DNA from: Oxalobacteraceae bacterium
Lineage (GTDB): Bacteria > Pseudomonadota > Gammaproteobacteria > Burkholderiales > Burkholderiaceae_D
NCBI GenBank assembly: GCA_013284265.1
Contig: JABTBR010000005.1
Span: 121,328 to 185,327, forward strand
Direction of reading: 5' to 3'
Length of the DNA: 64,000 bases
Below, one piece after another: positions 32,494-41,423 of the stretch. Every line of letters begins with the position of its first letter. The stretch's first letter is position 1. Both the position numbers and the translations under genes were made by a program. The notes below the pieces were generated by a model, which searched no databases, was not told where the DNA came from, and saw only the letters and a program-made list of their open reading frames with translations.

Positions 32494-34659
32494 ATGACCA
32501 AGAAGAAAGACATCGAATTTCTCCGTGTGACTCATTTGCGCGGACCAAATATCTGGACCTATCGCCCGGTGATCGAGGCCTGGCTGGATATCGGCGCGCT
32601 GGAAGATTTTCCCTCGAATACCTTGCCTGGTCTGTATGAGCGCCTGACGACGCTGTTGCCCAATCTGGTGGAGCACCGCTGCGGCGTCGGCGAGCGCGGC
32701 GGCTTCCTCGAACGCCTGCGCGACGGCACCTACGCCGGCCACATCCTTGAACACGTGGTGCTGGAGTTGCAGAACCTGGCCGGCATGCGCACCGGTTTCG
32801 GCAAGACCCGCCAGACCGCCGACGGCAGCGGCATCTACAAGATGGCCTTCCGCACCCGCCAGGAGCAGGTCGGCCGCGCCGCCCTCGTGGCCGGGCGCGA
32901 ACTGCTGATGGCCTGCATCGAAAACCGTCCCTACGACCTGGCCGCCAAGGTCGAAGAACTGACCGATATGGTCGATTCGCTGTGCCTGGGCCCGAGCACC
33001 GGCAACATCGTCGATGCCGCCACCGAGCGCAAGATCCCATCGATCCGCCTGACCGACGGCAATCTGGTGCAACTGGGCCATGGCGCGCGCCAGCGCCGCA
33101 TCTGGACCGCCGAAACCGAACAGACCAGCGCGATCGCCGAAGGCATCGCCAGCGACAAGGACCTGACCAAGAGCCTGCTCGCCTCCTGCGGCGTGCCAGT
33201 GCCCGAAGGCGAACTGGTCACCAGCGCCGAAGCGGCCTGGGAAGCGGCCCAGGATATCGGCCTGCCGGTGGTCGTCAAGCCTTACGACGGCAACCATGGC
33301 CGCGGCGTCTCGCTGAACCTGATGACCCAGCCCGACGTGGAAGCGGCCTACCACCTGGCCGCGCGCAAGGGCGACAGCAAGAGCGTGATCGTCGAGCGCT
33401 TCATCGCCGGCAATGAACACCGCCTGCTGGTGGTGGGCAAGCGCCTGATCGCCGCCGCCTCCGGCGAAGCGCTGTGGGTGACCGGCGACGGCACGTCGAA
33501 CATCATCGCCCTGGTCGATAGCCAGATCAATAACGATCCGCGCCGCGGCACCACCGAAGGCGCGCCGCTGAACGCGCTGGCGCCGGAAAACGGCGCCGAG
33601 ATCATCCTGGAGCTGGAACGCCAGGGCCTGACCGCTTACAGCGTGCCGCTCGATGGCCAGAAAGTGCTGATCCAGCCCAACGGCAACGTCGCCTTCGACG
33701 TCACCGACCAGGTGCACCCTAGCGTGGCGGCCACCGCCGCGCTGGCCGCGCGCGTGGTCGGCCTGGACATCGCCGGCATCGACGTGGTCGCCACCGATAT
33801 TTCGCGTCCGCTGGAAGAGCAGGGCGGCGCCATCATCGAAGTCAACGCCAGCCCCGGCCTGCTGGCCCATCTGAAGCCGGCCAGCGGCCTGCCGCGCAAT
33901 GTGGGGGCGGCGATCGTCGACCACCTGTTCGCGCCGGAAGAAACGGGCCGCATGCCCATCGTCGGCATCAGCGGCCGTCATGGCAGCACCATGGCCGCGC
34001 GCCTGATCTCCTGGCTGCTTCAGGTCAGCGGCAAGAAGGTGGGCCTGAGCTGCGCCGATGGCCTGTTCCTCAACGAACGCCTGCTGCCCAAGGATGGTTT
34101 CAGCGAGTGGGAGGCGGGCGAGCGCCTGCTGTTGAATAAAAACGTGGAAGCGGCCGTGTTCGAAAGCGGTGCGCACATGATCCTGAGCGAAGGCCTGGCC
34201 TACGACAAATGCGCCGTCGGCGTGGTGACCGACGTGACCGGCCACGAAGAGCTGGGCGAGTTCTATATCGAGACCTCGGACCAGCTGTATTCGGTGCTGC
34301 GCACCCAGGTCGACGTGATCCTGCCGAGCGGCGTGGCGGTGCTCAACGCCGCCGATCCGCAAGTGGTGGAAATGGCCGATCTGTGCGACGGCGAAGTGAT
34401 CTTCTACGGCCTGGACGAAACGCTCGAAGCCATCGTTGCCCACCGCAAGGACGGCAAGCGCGCGGTGTTCGCGCGCCACGACTGCATCGTGCTGGCCGTG
34501 GGCGATCAGGAAAAAGTCACCTGGCCGCTGTCGCCGCTGGTGCCGCCCGAAGCCGTGCTGGCCGCGATCGCCGCCGGCACCGCGCTGGGACTGAGCCCGC
34601 AGCTGATCGGCGCCGGTTTGCGCACTTTTGATGCAGCCCCTAAAAAAGCACATTATTGA
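32494..34659 (+). CDS. cyanophycin synthetase-like protein CphA' (degenerate Mur-ligase part)
   Basis: A 721-residue paralogue of cyanophycin synthetase. The N-terminal domain (1-160) and ATP-grasp domain (about 165-470, with VVKPYDGNHGRGV and EVNASPG) look intact, so Asp addition is chemically possible. The Mur-ligase-like region begins PIVGISGRHGSTMAAR: the P-loop that is GTNGKT in CphA reads GRHGST (residues 494-499), with Ser498 in place of Lys. The protein also lacks the C-terminal Mur ligase domain. Arg addition is therefore unlikely. Paired cphA'/cphA genes are known from betaproteobacteria, for example Ralstonia. It may work with CphA or use Asp-Arg dipeptide, as CphA2 does; this is inference. 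Confidence 0.87.
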   Translation: MTKKKDIEFLRVTHLRGPNIWTYRPVIEAWLDIGALEDFPSNTLPGLYERLTTLLPNLVEHRCGVGERGGFLERLRDGTYAGHILEHVVLELQNLAGMRTGFGKTRQTADGSGIYKMAFRTRQEQVGRAALVAGRELLMACIENRPYDLAAKVEELTDMVDSLCLGPSTGNIVDAATERKIPSIRLTDGNLVQLGHGARQRRIWTAETEQTSAIAEGIASDKDLTKSLLASCGVPVPEGELVTSAEAAWEAAQDIGLPVVVKPYDGNHGRGVSLNLMTQPDVEAAYHLAARKGDSKSVIVERFIAGNEHRLLVVGKRLIAAASGEALWVTGDGTSNIIALVDSQINNDPRRGTTEGAPLNALAPENGAEIILELERQGLTAYSVPLDGQKVLIQPNGNVAFDVTDQVHPSVAATAALAARVVGLDIAGIDVVATDISRPLEEQGGAIIEVNASPGLLAHLKPASGLPRNVGAAIVDHLFAPEETGRMPIVGISGRHGSTMAARLISWLLQVSGKKVGLSCADGLFLNERLLPKDGFSEWEAGERLLLNKNVEAAVFESGAHMILSEGLAYDKCAVGVVTDVTGHEELGEFYIETSDQLYSVLRTQVDVILPSGVAVLNAADPQVVEMADLCDGEVIFYGLDETLEAIVAHRKDGKRAVFARHDCIVLAVGDQEKVTWPLSPLVPPEAVLAAIAAGTALGLSPQLIGAGLRTFDAAPKKAHY

Positions 34660-34789
34660 AAGAGCTGGCGCGGCAAGCACATTATTTTGACGGCGCGACG
34701 GCCCACCAGCCGCTGCGCGCCGGCGCCATTCAACGAGCGTCTGTCGACTAAAAAAGACGCCTGGATATCACCACGGGATAAACGGATTT

Positions 34790-37360
34790 ATGGAAGTTAT
34801 ACGCACCCGCGCGCTGCGCGGCCCCAATCTTTGGAGTCACCACACGGCGGTCGAGACCATCGTTTCCTGCACTGCGGACGAGGAAAATATCGACCAGCTG
34901 CCCGGCTTCGAAGTGCGCCTGCGCGCGCGCTTCCCCGGCATCAGCGCGCTGCAGCCGACCGGCCACAGCGACGCCGTGCCGATGGCGCGCGTGCTCGAAC
35001 TGGCGGCGCTGGCCTTGCAGGCCCACGCCGGCTGCCCGGTGACGTTCAGCCGCACCACGGCCACGCTGGAGACGGGCATTTACCAGACCGTGGTCGAATA
35101 CACCGAAGAAGCGGTGGGTCGCCTGGCCATGGAGCTGGCCGAGCAGCTGATCGCCGCCTCGCTGGCCGACACCGCCTTTGATCTGGACGGCGCGCTGAAC
35201 CAGCTGCGCGACCTGGATGAAGATGTGCGTCTGGGCCCGAGCACCGGCGCCATCGTCAGCGCCGCCGTGGCACGCAATATCCCCTTCCGCCGCATGACCG
35301 AAGGCAGCATGGTGATGTTCGGCTGGGGCAGCCGCCAGCGCCGCATCCAGGCGGCCGAGATGGACAGCACCAGCGCCATCGGCGAAGCGATCGCCCAGGA
35401 CAAGGAACTGACCAAGAAGCTGCTGCACGCGGCCGGCGTGCCGGTGCCTATCGGCCGCTCGGTCGACAGCGCCGACGATGCCTGGGCCGCCGCGCTGGAG
35501 ATCGGCCTGCCGGTGGTGGTCAAGCCGAAGGACGGCAATCAGGGCAAGGGCGTCACCGTCAACATCACCACCCGCGAGCAGCTCACCGCCGCCTTCGACG
35601 CGGCGCGCGAATTCCGCGACGACATCATGGTCGAGCGCTTCCTGCCGGGTAACGATTACCGCCTGCTCGTCATCGGCAACAAGCTGGTGGCCGCCGCGCG
35701 CCGCGACCCGCCGCAAGTGGTGGGCGATGGCAGCCATACCGTGCGCCAGCTGGTCGATCTGGTTAACGCCGATCCCAAGCGCGGCAGCGGCCATGCGACC
35801 TCGCTGACCAAGATCCGTTTCGACGACATCGCGCTGGCGCGTCTGGCCTTGCAGGATCTGGAAGCGGACTCGGTGCCGGCCAAGGGCCAGCGTGTCATCC
35901 TGCGCAATAACGCCAACCTGTCCACCGGCGGCACCGCCACCGACGTGACCGACGACGTGCACCCTGAAGTGGCGGCGCGTGCGATCGAAGCGGCGCAGAT
36001 GATCGGTCTCGACATCTGCGGCGTGGACGTGGTCTGCGACGGCGTGCTGCAGCCGATCGAGCATCAGCGCGGCGGCGTAGTCGAAGTCAACGCCGCGCCG
36101 GGCCTGCGCATGCACCTGTCGCCGTCCTACGGCAAGGGCCGCGCGGTCGGCGAAGCGATCGTCAACACCATGTTCCCGGAAGGCGAAGATGGCCGCATTC
36201 CCGTGGTCGCCGTCACCGGCACCAACGGCAAGACCACCACCGTGCGCCTGATCGCCCACCTGCTCACGGCCAGCGGCCTGCGCACCGGCATGACCAATAC
36301 CGACGGCGTCTACATCGAAGGCCGCCGCACCGACAGCGGCGACTGCAGCGGCCCGCGCAGCGCGCGCAACGTGCTGCTGCATCCGGATGTGGACGCGGCC
36401 GTGTTTGAAACCGCGCGCGGCGGCGTGCTGCGCGAAGGCCTGGCCTTCGACCGCTGCAAGGTCGCCGTCGTCACCAACATCGGCACCGGCGACCACCTGG
36501 GCCTGAACTACATCACCACCGTGGAAGACCTGGCGGTGCTCAAGCGCGTGATCGTCCAGAACGTGGCCGAAAGCGGCTTCGCCGTGCTCAACGCGGTCGA
36601 TCCGATTGTCGCCGGCATGGCCGCCAACTGCCGTGGCAAGGTGATCTTCTTCGGCGCCGAGCGTGGCCACCCGGTCATCGCCACCCATTTGGCGCAGGGC
36701 CGCCGCACCGTCTACGTGGAAGACGGCCATCTGGTCGCCGCCGAGGGCAAGGAACTGAACAAGGTCGCGCTGGACCAGGTGCCGATCACCCGCAACGGCG
36801 CAATCGGCTTCCAGGTCGAGAACGTGATGGCCGCCGTGGCTGCCGCCTGGGGCGTGGGCATCGGCTGGGACGCGATCCGCCTCGGCCTGAAGACCTTCGC
36901 CAACGATTCCGACAACGCGCCTGGCCGCTTCAATGTGTTCGACTACAAGGGCGCCACCCTGATCGCCGACTATGGCCACAATCCGGACGCGATTCTGGCG
37001 CTGGTGCAGGCGGTGGAAACCATGCCAGCCAAGCGCCGCGCGGTGGTCATCAGCGGCGCCGGCGACCGCCGCGACGAGGACATCCGCCAGCAGACGGAAA
37101 TCCTCGGCAAGGCCTTCGACGACGTGATCCTGTACCAGGACCAGTGCCAGCGTGGCCGCGTCGACGGTGAAGTGGTGGCCCTGCTGCGCGCGGGCCTGAA
37201 CGGCGCGCCGCGCACCAGCTACATCGACCAGATCAACGGTGAATTCCTGGCCATCGACACGGCGCTGGGCCGCCTGCAGGACGGCGATCTGTGCCTGATC
37301 CTGGTCGACCAGGTGGAAGAGGCGCTGGCGCATATCGCCAAGCGTATCACCGAAGTCTGA
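34790..37360 (+). CDS. cphA: cyanophycin synthetase
   Basis: A full-length 856-residue enzyme that builds multi-L-arginyl-poly-L-aspartate from Asp and Arg with ATP. The N-terminal domain is followed by an ATP-grasp domain with VVKPKDGNQGKGV and EVNAAPGLRMHL. The Mur-ligase domain has an intact P-loop, GTNGKT at residues 477-482 with Lys481. The C-terminal Mur domain contains NVFDYKGATLIADYGHNPDAI and ISGAGDRRDEDI. It follows CphA' by 130 bases on the same strand, and the polymer stores nitrogen as granules. No cyanophycinase or isoaspartyl dipeptidase gene is in this window. Confidence 0.95.
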   Translation: MEVIRTRALRGPNLWSHHTAVETIVSCTADEENIDQLPGFEVRLRARFPGISALQPTGHSDAVPMARVLELAALALQAHAGCPVTFSRTTATLETGIYQTVVEYTEEAVGRLAMELAEQLIAASLADTAFDLDGALNQLRDLDEDVRLGPSTGAIVSAAVARNIPFRRMTEGSMVMFGWGSRQRRIQAAEMDSTSAIGEAIAQDKELTKKLLHAAGVPVPIGRSVDSADDAWAAALEIGLPVVVKPKDGNQGKGVTVNITTREQLTAAFDAAREFRDDIMVERFLPGNDYRLLVIGNKLVAAARRDPPQVVGDGSHTVRQLVDLVNADPKRGSGHATSLTKIRFDDIALARLALQDLEADSVPAKGQRVILRNNANLSTGGTATDVTDDVHPEVAARAIEAAQMIGLDICGVDVVCDGVLQPIEHQRGGVVEVNAAPGLRMHLSPSYGKGRAVGEAIVNTMFPEGEDGRIPVVAVTGTNGKTTTVRLIAHLLTASGLRTGMTNTDGVYIEGRRTDSGDCSGPRSARNVLLHPDVDAAVFETARGGVLREGLAFDRCKVAVVTNIGTGDHLGLNYITTVEDLAVLKRVIVQNVAESGFAVLNAVDPIVAGMAANCRGKVIFFGAERGHPVIATHLAQGRRTVYVEDGHLVAAEGKELNKVALDQVPITRNGAIGFQVENVMAAVAAAWGVGIGWDAIRLGLKTFANDSDNAPGRFNVFDYKGATLIADYGHNPDAILALVQAVETMPAKRRAVVISGAGDRRDEDIRQQTEILGKAFDDVILYQDQCQRGRVDGEVVALLRAGLNGAPRTSYIDQINGEFLAIDTALGRLQDGDLCLILVDQVEEALAHIAKRITEV

Positions 37361-37362
37361 TA

Positions 37363-37409
37363 GATCCGCTCAGCTACCCGGATGGAGAAGTATTCTTCAG
37401 CCGGGTAGT
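37363..37409 (+). repeat. direct repeat copy L with hairpin, left edge of AT-rich cassette
   Basis: GATCCGCTCAGCTACCCGG is followed by a loop and CCGGGTAG, giving an 8-base-pair stem CTACCCGG/CCGGGTAG. A diverged second copy lies at 38031-38075. Each copy is just downstream of a reverse-strand cassette gene, so they may be duplicated 3' ends or termination/processing hairpins. Confidence 0.6.
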
Positions 37410-37440
37410 GGTTTGTATTGTTCCGTTCTGCGACTTCCAT

Positions 37441-38007
37441 TTATTTTTGCATATTTTGAGAAAATCCCAGCCTCTTCAGGCAGTCATTTTCAGCAAATTC
37501 AAACCCCGCCACTTTTTCATTTTGCTCACCTTCAGCTTCTTCCAGGTAATAGACGGGAGGCGTGGCATCGTACATCATGCCTATCCGTACGTTTTCGAAT
37601 GTAGACAACAGTAAGGTCTTTTTCAGCGGGCAAACGGTGGAATCGACGCTGATTGAAATCCATGCCCGGATATAGGAAGCATCAACGGGCACGAAGGTAC
37701 CTGCACTAAAATCTTCCTGCTTGAAGCCCAGCGATATGTAGCGGCTATCCAGAAAACTGAATTTCTGGGTTTTCCCAACGAGTTTATTATCGCTATCAAT
37801 AGCATTGGTGAGGGCCTGGGTTGATACGGATATGCCGAGCTCCGACGCTACTGCTTCGATGGAAGACAGATCCGGGCGCTCGAGAATGCGCTCTGCTATT
37901 TGCAGGATGTTGTTGTGAATTGCTCCGGAAGACGCTCCGCCGGAATGTGCGGCGACGGCACCGCTGATTCCAAATAAGAAGATAGCGAAGAAAGTTTTTT
38001 TTGTCAT
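37441..38007 (-). CDS. secreted protein of unknown function, cassette paralogue A
   Basis: A 188-residue protein with signal peptide (MTKKTFFAIFLFGISGAVAA). I do not recognise a family. It is clearly paralogous to the gene at 40863-41423. Shared blocks include NxILQIAxxIL-x-PDLS-I, KxQxFxFL, LGFxQ-DF-A-TFVP, a pair of cysteines (VCPLKK and DCLKRL), PxVYYL, and the end FSQNM. Two conserved Cys suggest a disulfide in a periplasmic or secreted fold. It sits downstream of the dual-HExxH protein gene. A partner, inhibitor or chaperone role is a guess from position. GC content is well below the window average. Confidence 0.75.
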   Translation of the reverse strand: MTKKTFFAIFLFGISGAVAAHSGGASSGAIHNNILQIAERILERPDLSSIEAVASELGISVSTQALTNAIDSDNKLVGKTQKFSFLDSRYISLGFKQEDFSAGTFVPVDASYIRAWISISVDSTVCPLKKTLLLSTFENVRIGMMYDATPPVYYLEEAEGEQNEKVAGFEFAENDCLKRLGFSQNMQK

Positions 38008-38030
38008 TGGACGGTGCTTGAGACGTGAAT

Positions 38031-38075
38031 GATCCGATCAGCTACCCGGTGGGAGTAGTTGTTCCTGCCGGGCAG
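38031..38075 (+). repeat. direct repeat copy R with hairpin
   Basis: GATCCGATCAGCTACCCGG matches the copy at 37363 in 18 of 19 bases. Its right arm (CCGGGCAG) pairs with CTACCCGG with one mismatch, and the intervening loop is diverged. It lies between the stop of the metalloprotease-like gene and the start of paralogue A. Confidence 0.6.
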
Positions 38076-38120
38076 ATGCTCGCCGTATGAATGAGCGCTT
38101 GCCCGGCATTCGTGGTCGAC

Positions 38121-40862
38121 TTATGCAAAATCGCTCAGGTAAAGCAGATGCTCATTGGACTGCCCGATGATTTGCGCTTGAAACTCCGCCAGCCATTGAG
38201 CCGACTGCTGGGTCGTTTCTGCCGATGGACTTGTGTCCGCTGCGACGAAGCGCTGGTCAAAGGGCGACTGCATGTGCACGGCGGTGGCACCGGTAGCTGG
38301 AGCAAACGCGCTCATCTTCGCCAGCAGGCTGGCGGTTTCTTCGCTGATATACGGTGAGCGCCCATTATTGGTCCCGTATAACCATTTGACTGCTTCGGCG
38401 TCGCCTTGACTGATTTCCCGGTTGTCCGCCCCAAGGAAGAATGACTCGATCGAACTGGCGTTGGCAGTGTCTGCCAAGCCGAGTGCGTGGCCAATTTCGT
38501 GGGTGATGACTTGTTTGAACGTCGCGTCCGTACCGCTATACAGGAACTCTCCCTTGGCATCCTTTTCCAGTGCATTGAAGGATTTGTCTTCCAGGCGAAT
38601 CACCACGCCTTTCTGGATATGGCCTTGGACGGAGTGCGCGACCGTTAAACCGACGGCACCGGTCGACTCGGTAGCCAGATCTCCCCAGCCGATGTCGATA
38701 TCTGCCTTTTCGCCAGCGCGTGCCTCCTGGAAGGTCAGTCCTGTCGCCTTGCTCCAGTCGGCAAATGCCTGTTGGACGACGCCCTTGTCGCTTGTATCGA
38801 GGCGGCCGGAAAATTCCTGATGCTGGCTATCGAGGCTCCATGTAATCAAACGGTGATCGAAACGGCCACCGCTAAACAGCACTTTGGCCTCCGAGTGCAT
38901 CGCAAAGGCGATTTGTTCCTTGGCCAGGCTCTCGACGGATGCAATGTCGGTGTTGCCTTTCGCCAGATCGGCCGCCGCGATTGCGTCGATACGCTGCAAG
39001 ACATTGGCGGCGTTTGCTCCTTTGGCGCCGGCAAACGCGAAGCCGCCGCTTGGCATGGCGGGTGGTGAGGATAGCTGAATATCCGTTGCATCAAAGTTGT
39101 AGGCAATATCGGTCGCGTCGAAGTTGTAGTAGTAGTCGTACTTGACGTTGTTGAAGACGGTTTCAAACCGATTCAAATTGGCCGTGTAGTCATAGTAGGC
39201 ATAGTTCTGGGTGACGATCCCGCCAGCATAGTTGTAGTTGTAGTTTTGTTGGCCATTGTCCGTGATCAGAATGTTTTCGCCACGGTTGATGTTGGCATTG
39301 CCCGTGCCATTTTCGTAGATATGTTCGCCTGGTTCGTTATTGATGATCTTGGCGTTGTTCCCTTCAAACAGGGTGCCATTCCCGGAGCCGAAGATATCGG
39401 CGCGGGTGTTGTCCGCTGCGGCTAGCGTGGCGCCACCGGCATTGATGGTGAATTTCGTCGCGCCAATGCCATTGCCACCGAACCATACACCATCGCTGCT
39501 GTTGGCGTTGACCGTCGTTCCACCACTGCCGTAGGCACCGAAGTTATCGTTTTGACCGGCATTGATGGTGCCGTTTGGATTGTAGATATCGCCGCGCGAA
39601 TTATCGGCGATAGTGACGACGCCGCCACCAGCAAGGGTGACTTTGTCCAGCAAACCTCCTGAGCCGTTCCCGCCGAACCAGATATTGCTACCTGCACCAG
39701 CGGTGATCGTCGTTCCCCCGGCATTGGCGCCTCCGGTAGCGTAGACGCCGAAGTAGTCGCCTGCGCCTGCGTTGACTGTCCCGCCATTCATGAAGACGTT
39801 TACGTTGGAACTGTCTTTGATCGTAACGCTTGCGCTGCCGTTGCCGACAATCGTCAAGGTGTCGTTTGAATTGCCAGTGCCGTAGGTGCCGTTGCCGCCG
39901 ATGGTGATGGCGTTGCCCGCCGCGCTGTTCGCTTTGATCCCCGACCCTGTCAGCACGACATTGGATCCGGTGGCAATGTTAATGGTGGCGTTGCTTTGCG
40001 CTAGTGATTGTGATCCATTCAGGCTGATCTCCAGGGAACCATCTATCTTTTGATCGATGATTTTTTCGTAGATACCGTCGTGATTTTTATCTTCGAGAAT
40101 AACTGATTGTGCAGGGCTACGGTTAATAGGCGCACCAGCTAGGGTTTTGTAATACTCCCAGTAATTTGGAGCACTGCTGTTGCTTGGTTTTTGAAGCACA
40201 ATTGTCGATGCCGCGATATCAGTTACCGCCAGCTTTATATCTGCATCCGACATGCCAGAATTTCGTCCCGATACTGCGATCAGGTCCATTTTATAAATCA
40301 GATTGTTATAGATGTTGTCGGTACCCGTTTCCGTGTAACGGTAATTGGATCCGATCACCTCGACCTCGGGGCCGCCTGCGGTTTTTATTTGGTTCCGAAC
40401 AGCCCAGTTGTTGAAGGCAGCCTCACCTTCGCTGTATATCTCTACGGAAGCTCTACTTTCGATGTAAGTTGGATCCTTGGGTAGTAATTTTGCAACAAGA
40501 GCAACATCTACGCTGCGGGCGTTATAATGCCCTAATTCATGGGATAATAACCCGATAAAAGCGCCGGTAGGGCTGATAGTGTGCGATACGTTATTGTTGT
40601 CAACGTAGTTTAAGCTCTCACCTTTCGCCCAGCGGCTATTAATATCTATTTGGATTTCTGACGCAGTGGAAGGATGGGAATAGGTGGAACCTCCACCATT
40701 TGAGGCAATGATGGGAACAGCAGTGTTTTGTTTTATTTCATTGTTAAACGAAAATACCTGAGCAGATAAGATCGGAGATTTGTTGATTGCATCAATCATT
40801 TCAGGTGTTACGTTGCTACGAATATTTTTAAATATTTGCATATTAATATCAATTACTGGCAT
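38121..40862 (-). CDS. putative large secreted protein with two HExxH zinc-protease motifs and beta-repeat core
   Basis: A 913-residue protein. Residues 108-112 are HELGH, followed by EGEAAFNNW (145-153), which could supply a third ligand. Residues about 270-560 are Gly/Asn/Thr-rich with repeated blocks (GDYFGVYATGG..., NDNFGAYGSGG...; IWFGGNGSGG / VWFGGNGIGA), likely a beta-helix or roll. A tyrosine-rich segment repeats YNFDATDI. Residues about 640-830 resemble a matrixin-type metallopeptidase: HEIGHALGLAD (788-798) and later DAEAVKWLYG. The expected Met-turn reads SSIES, without Met. No N-terminal signal is seen and the C-terminus ends YLSDFA, so type I secretion is possible. It starts directly after paralogue B (stop TAA then ATG), indicating coupling. 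Confidence 0.7.
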   Translation of the reverse strand: MPVIDINMQIFKNIRSNVTPEMIDAINKSPILSAQVFSFNNEIKQNTAVPIIASNGGGSTYSHPSTASEIQIDINSRWAKGESLNYVDNNNVSHTISPTGAFIGLLSHELGHYNARSVDVALVAKLLPKDPTYIESRASVEIYSEGEAAFNNWAVRNQIKTAGGPEVEVIGSNYRYTETGTDNIYNNLIYKMDLIAVSGRNSGMSDADIKLAVTDIAASTIVLQKPSNSSAPNYWEYYKTLAGAPINRSPAQSVILEDKNHDGIYEKIIDQKIDGSLEISLNGSQSLAQSNATINIATGSNVVLTGSGIKANSAAGNAITIGGNGTYGTGNSNDTLTIVGNGSASVTIKDSSNVNVFMNGGTVNAGAGDYFGVYATGGANAGGTTITAGAGSNIWFGGNGSGGLLDKVTLAGGGVVTIADNSRGDIYNPNGTINAGQNDNFGAYGSGGTTVNANSSDGVWFGGNGIGATKFTINAGGATLAAADNTRADIFGSGNGTLFEGNNAKIINNEPGEHIYENGTGNANINRGENILITDNGQQNYNYNYAGGIVTQNYAYYDYTANLNRFETVFNNVKYDYYYNFDATDIAYNFDATDIQLSSPPAMPSGGFAFAGAKGANAANVLQRIDAIAAADLAKGNTDIASVESLAKEQIAFAMHSEAKVLFSGGRFDHRLITWSLDSQHQEFSGRLDTSDKGVVQQAFADWSKATGLTFQEARAGEKADIDIGWGDLATESTGAVGLTVAHSVQGHIQKGVVIRLEDKSFNALEKDAKGEFLYSGTDATFKQVITHEIGHALGLADTANASSIESFFLGADNREISQGDAEAVKWLYGTNNGRSPYISEETASLLAKMSAFAPATGATAVHMQSPFDQRFVAADTSPSAETTQQSAQWLAEFQAQIIGQSNEHLLYLSDFA

Positions 40863-41423
40863 TTAACTTCCTTTATTCATATTTTGAAAAAAACTCAACC
40901 TCAGTAAACATCCATTGTTACCAAATTCTAATCCGGTTACTTTTTTACCTATTTCAGAGCCGTCCAGATAATAAACAGATGGTGCTCCGTCGTGCATAAT
41001 ATCCATTCTGGCATCGGGAAATTTAGATGTAAAATTATTTTTCGTCAATGGGCAGGCTGTTTTGTCAATTTTTACTGATATCCACACGCGTACAAAAGTG
41101 GCATTAGCCGGTACGAATGTGCTTGCCTTGAAATCATCTTGGATAAAACCAAATGAAAGAATATTGCTCTTCAGGAAAGTAAAGTCTTGGGACTTTCCGA
41201 TATAAATATTTTCGGAGTCGCGAACCTCTTCAATCTGTTGTGGCGTAACGAATATTCCAAGTTTTGATGTAACTTTTTTAATGTCTGAAAGATCCGGCAT
41301 AGCCAGTATGTGTTGGGCTATTTGTAGAATTTCGTTGTCGATTTTTTCAGATGGGGTACCAGCAAGTGCAGTGCTAAGGAGCCCAGTCCCGAATAGGAAA
41401 AAAAGCGATGATTTTTTTACCAT
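40863..41423 (-). CDS. secreted protein of unknown function, cassette paralogue B
   Basis: A 186-residue protein with signal peptide (MVKKSSLFFLFGTGLLSTALA). It is the paralogue of 37441-38007, sharing NEILQIAQHIL-PDLSDI, FLKSNILSFGFIQDDFKASTFVP, the cysteines in ACPLTK and GCLLRL, PSVYYLDG and FFQNMN. No known family is recognised. It is the first gene of a reverse-strand cassette; its TAA is immediately followed by the ATG of the dual-HExxH protein, and AGGAAG within its last codons serves as the ribosome site. The region is strikingly AT-rich, suggesting horizontal acquisition. A role as inhibitor or export partner of the protease is inferred only from linkage. Confidence 0.75.
   Translation of the reverse strand: MVKKSSLFFLFGTGLLSTALAGTPSEKIDNEILQIAQHILAMPDLSDIKKVTSKLGIFVTPQQIEEVRDSENIYIGKSQDFTFLKSNILSFGFIQDDFKASTFVPANATFVRVWISVKIDKTACPLTKNNFTSKFPDARMDIMHDGAPSVYYLDGSEIGKKVTGLEFGNNGCLLRLSFFQNMNKGS

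Noticed and set aside
37363..37409. Rho-independent terminator of cphA
   Set aside because: The hairpin lacks a T-run directly after the stem, and its near-copy at 38031 suggests a duplicated element instead.
38121..40862. RTX calcium-binding repeats in the dual-HExxH protein
   Set aside because: Gly/Asn-rich repeats are present but the GGxGxDxxx nonapeptide does not recur; the repeats are of another type.
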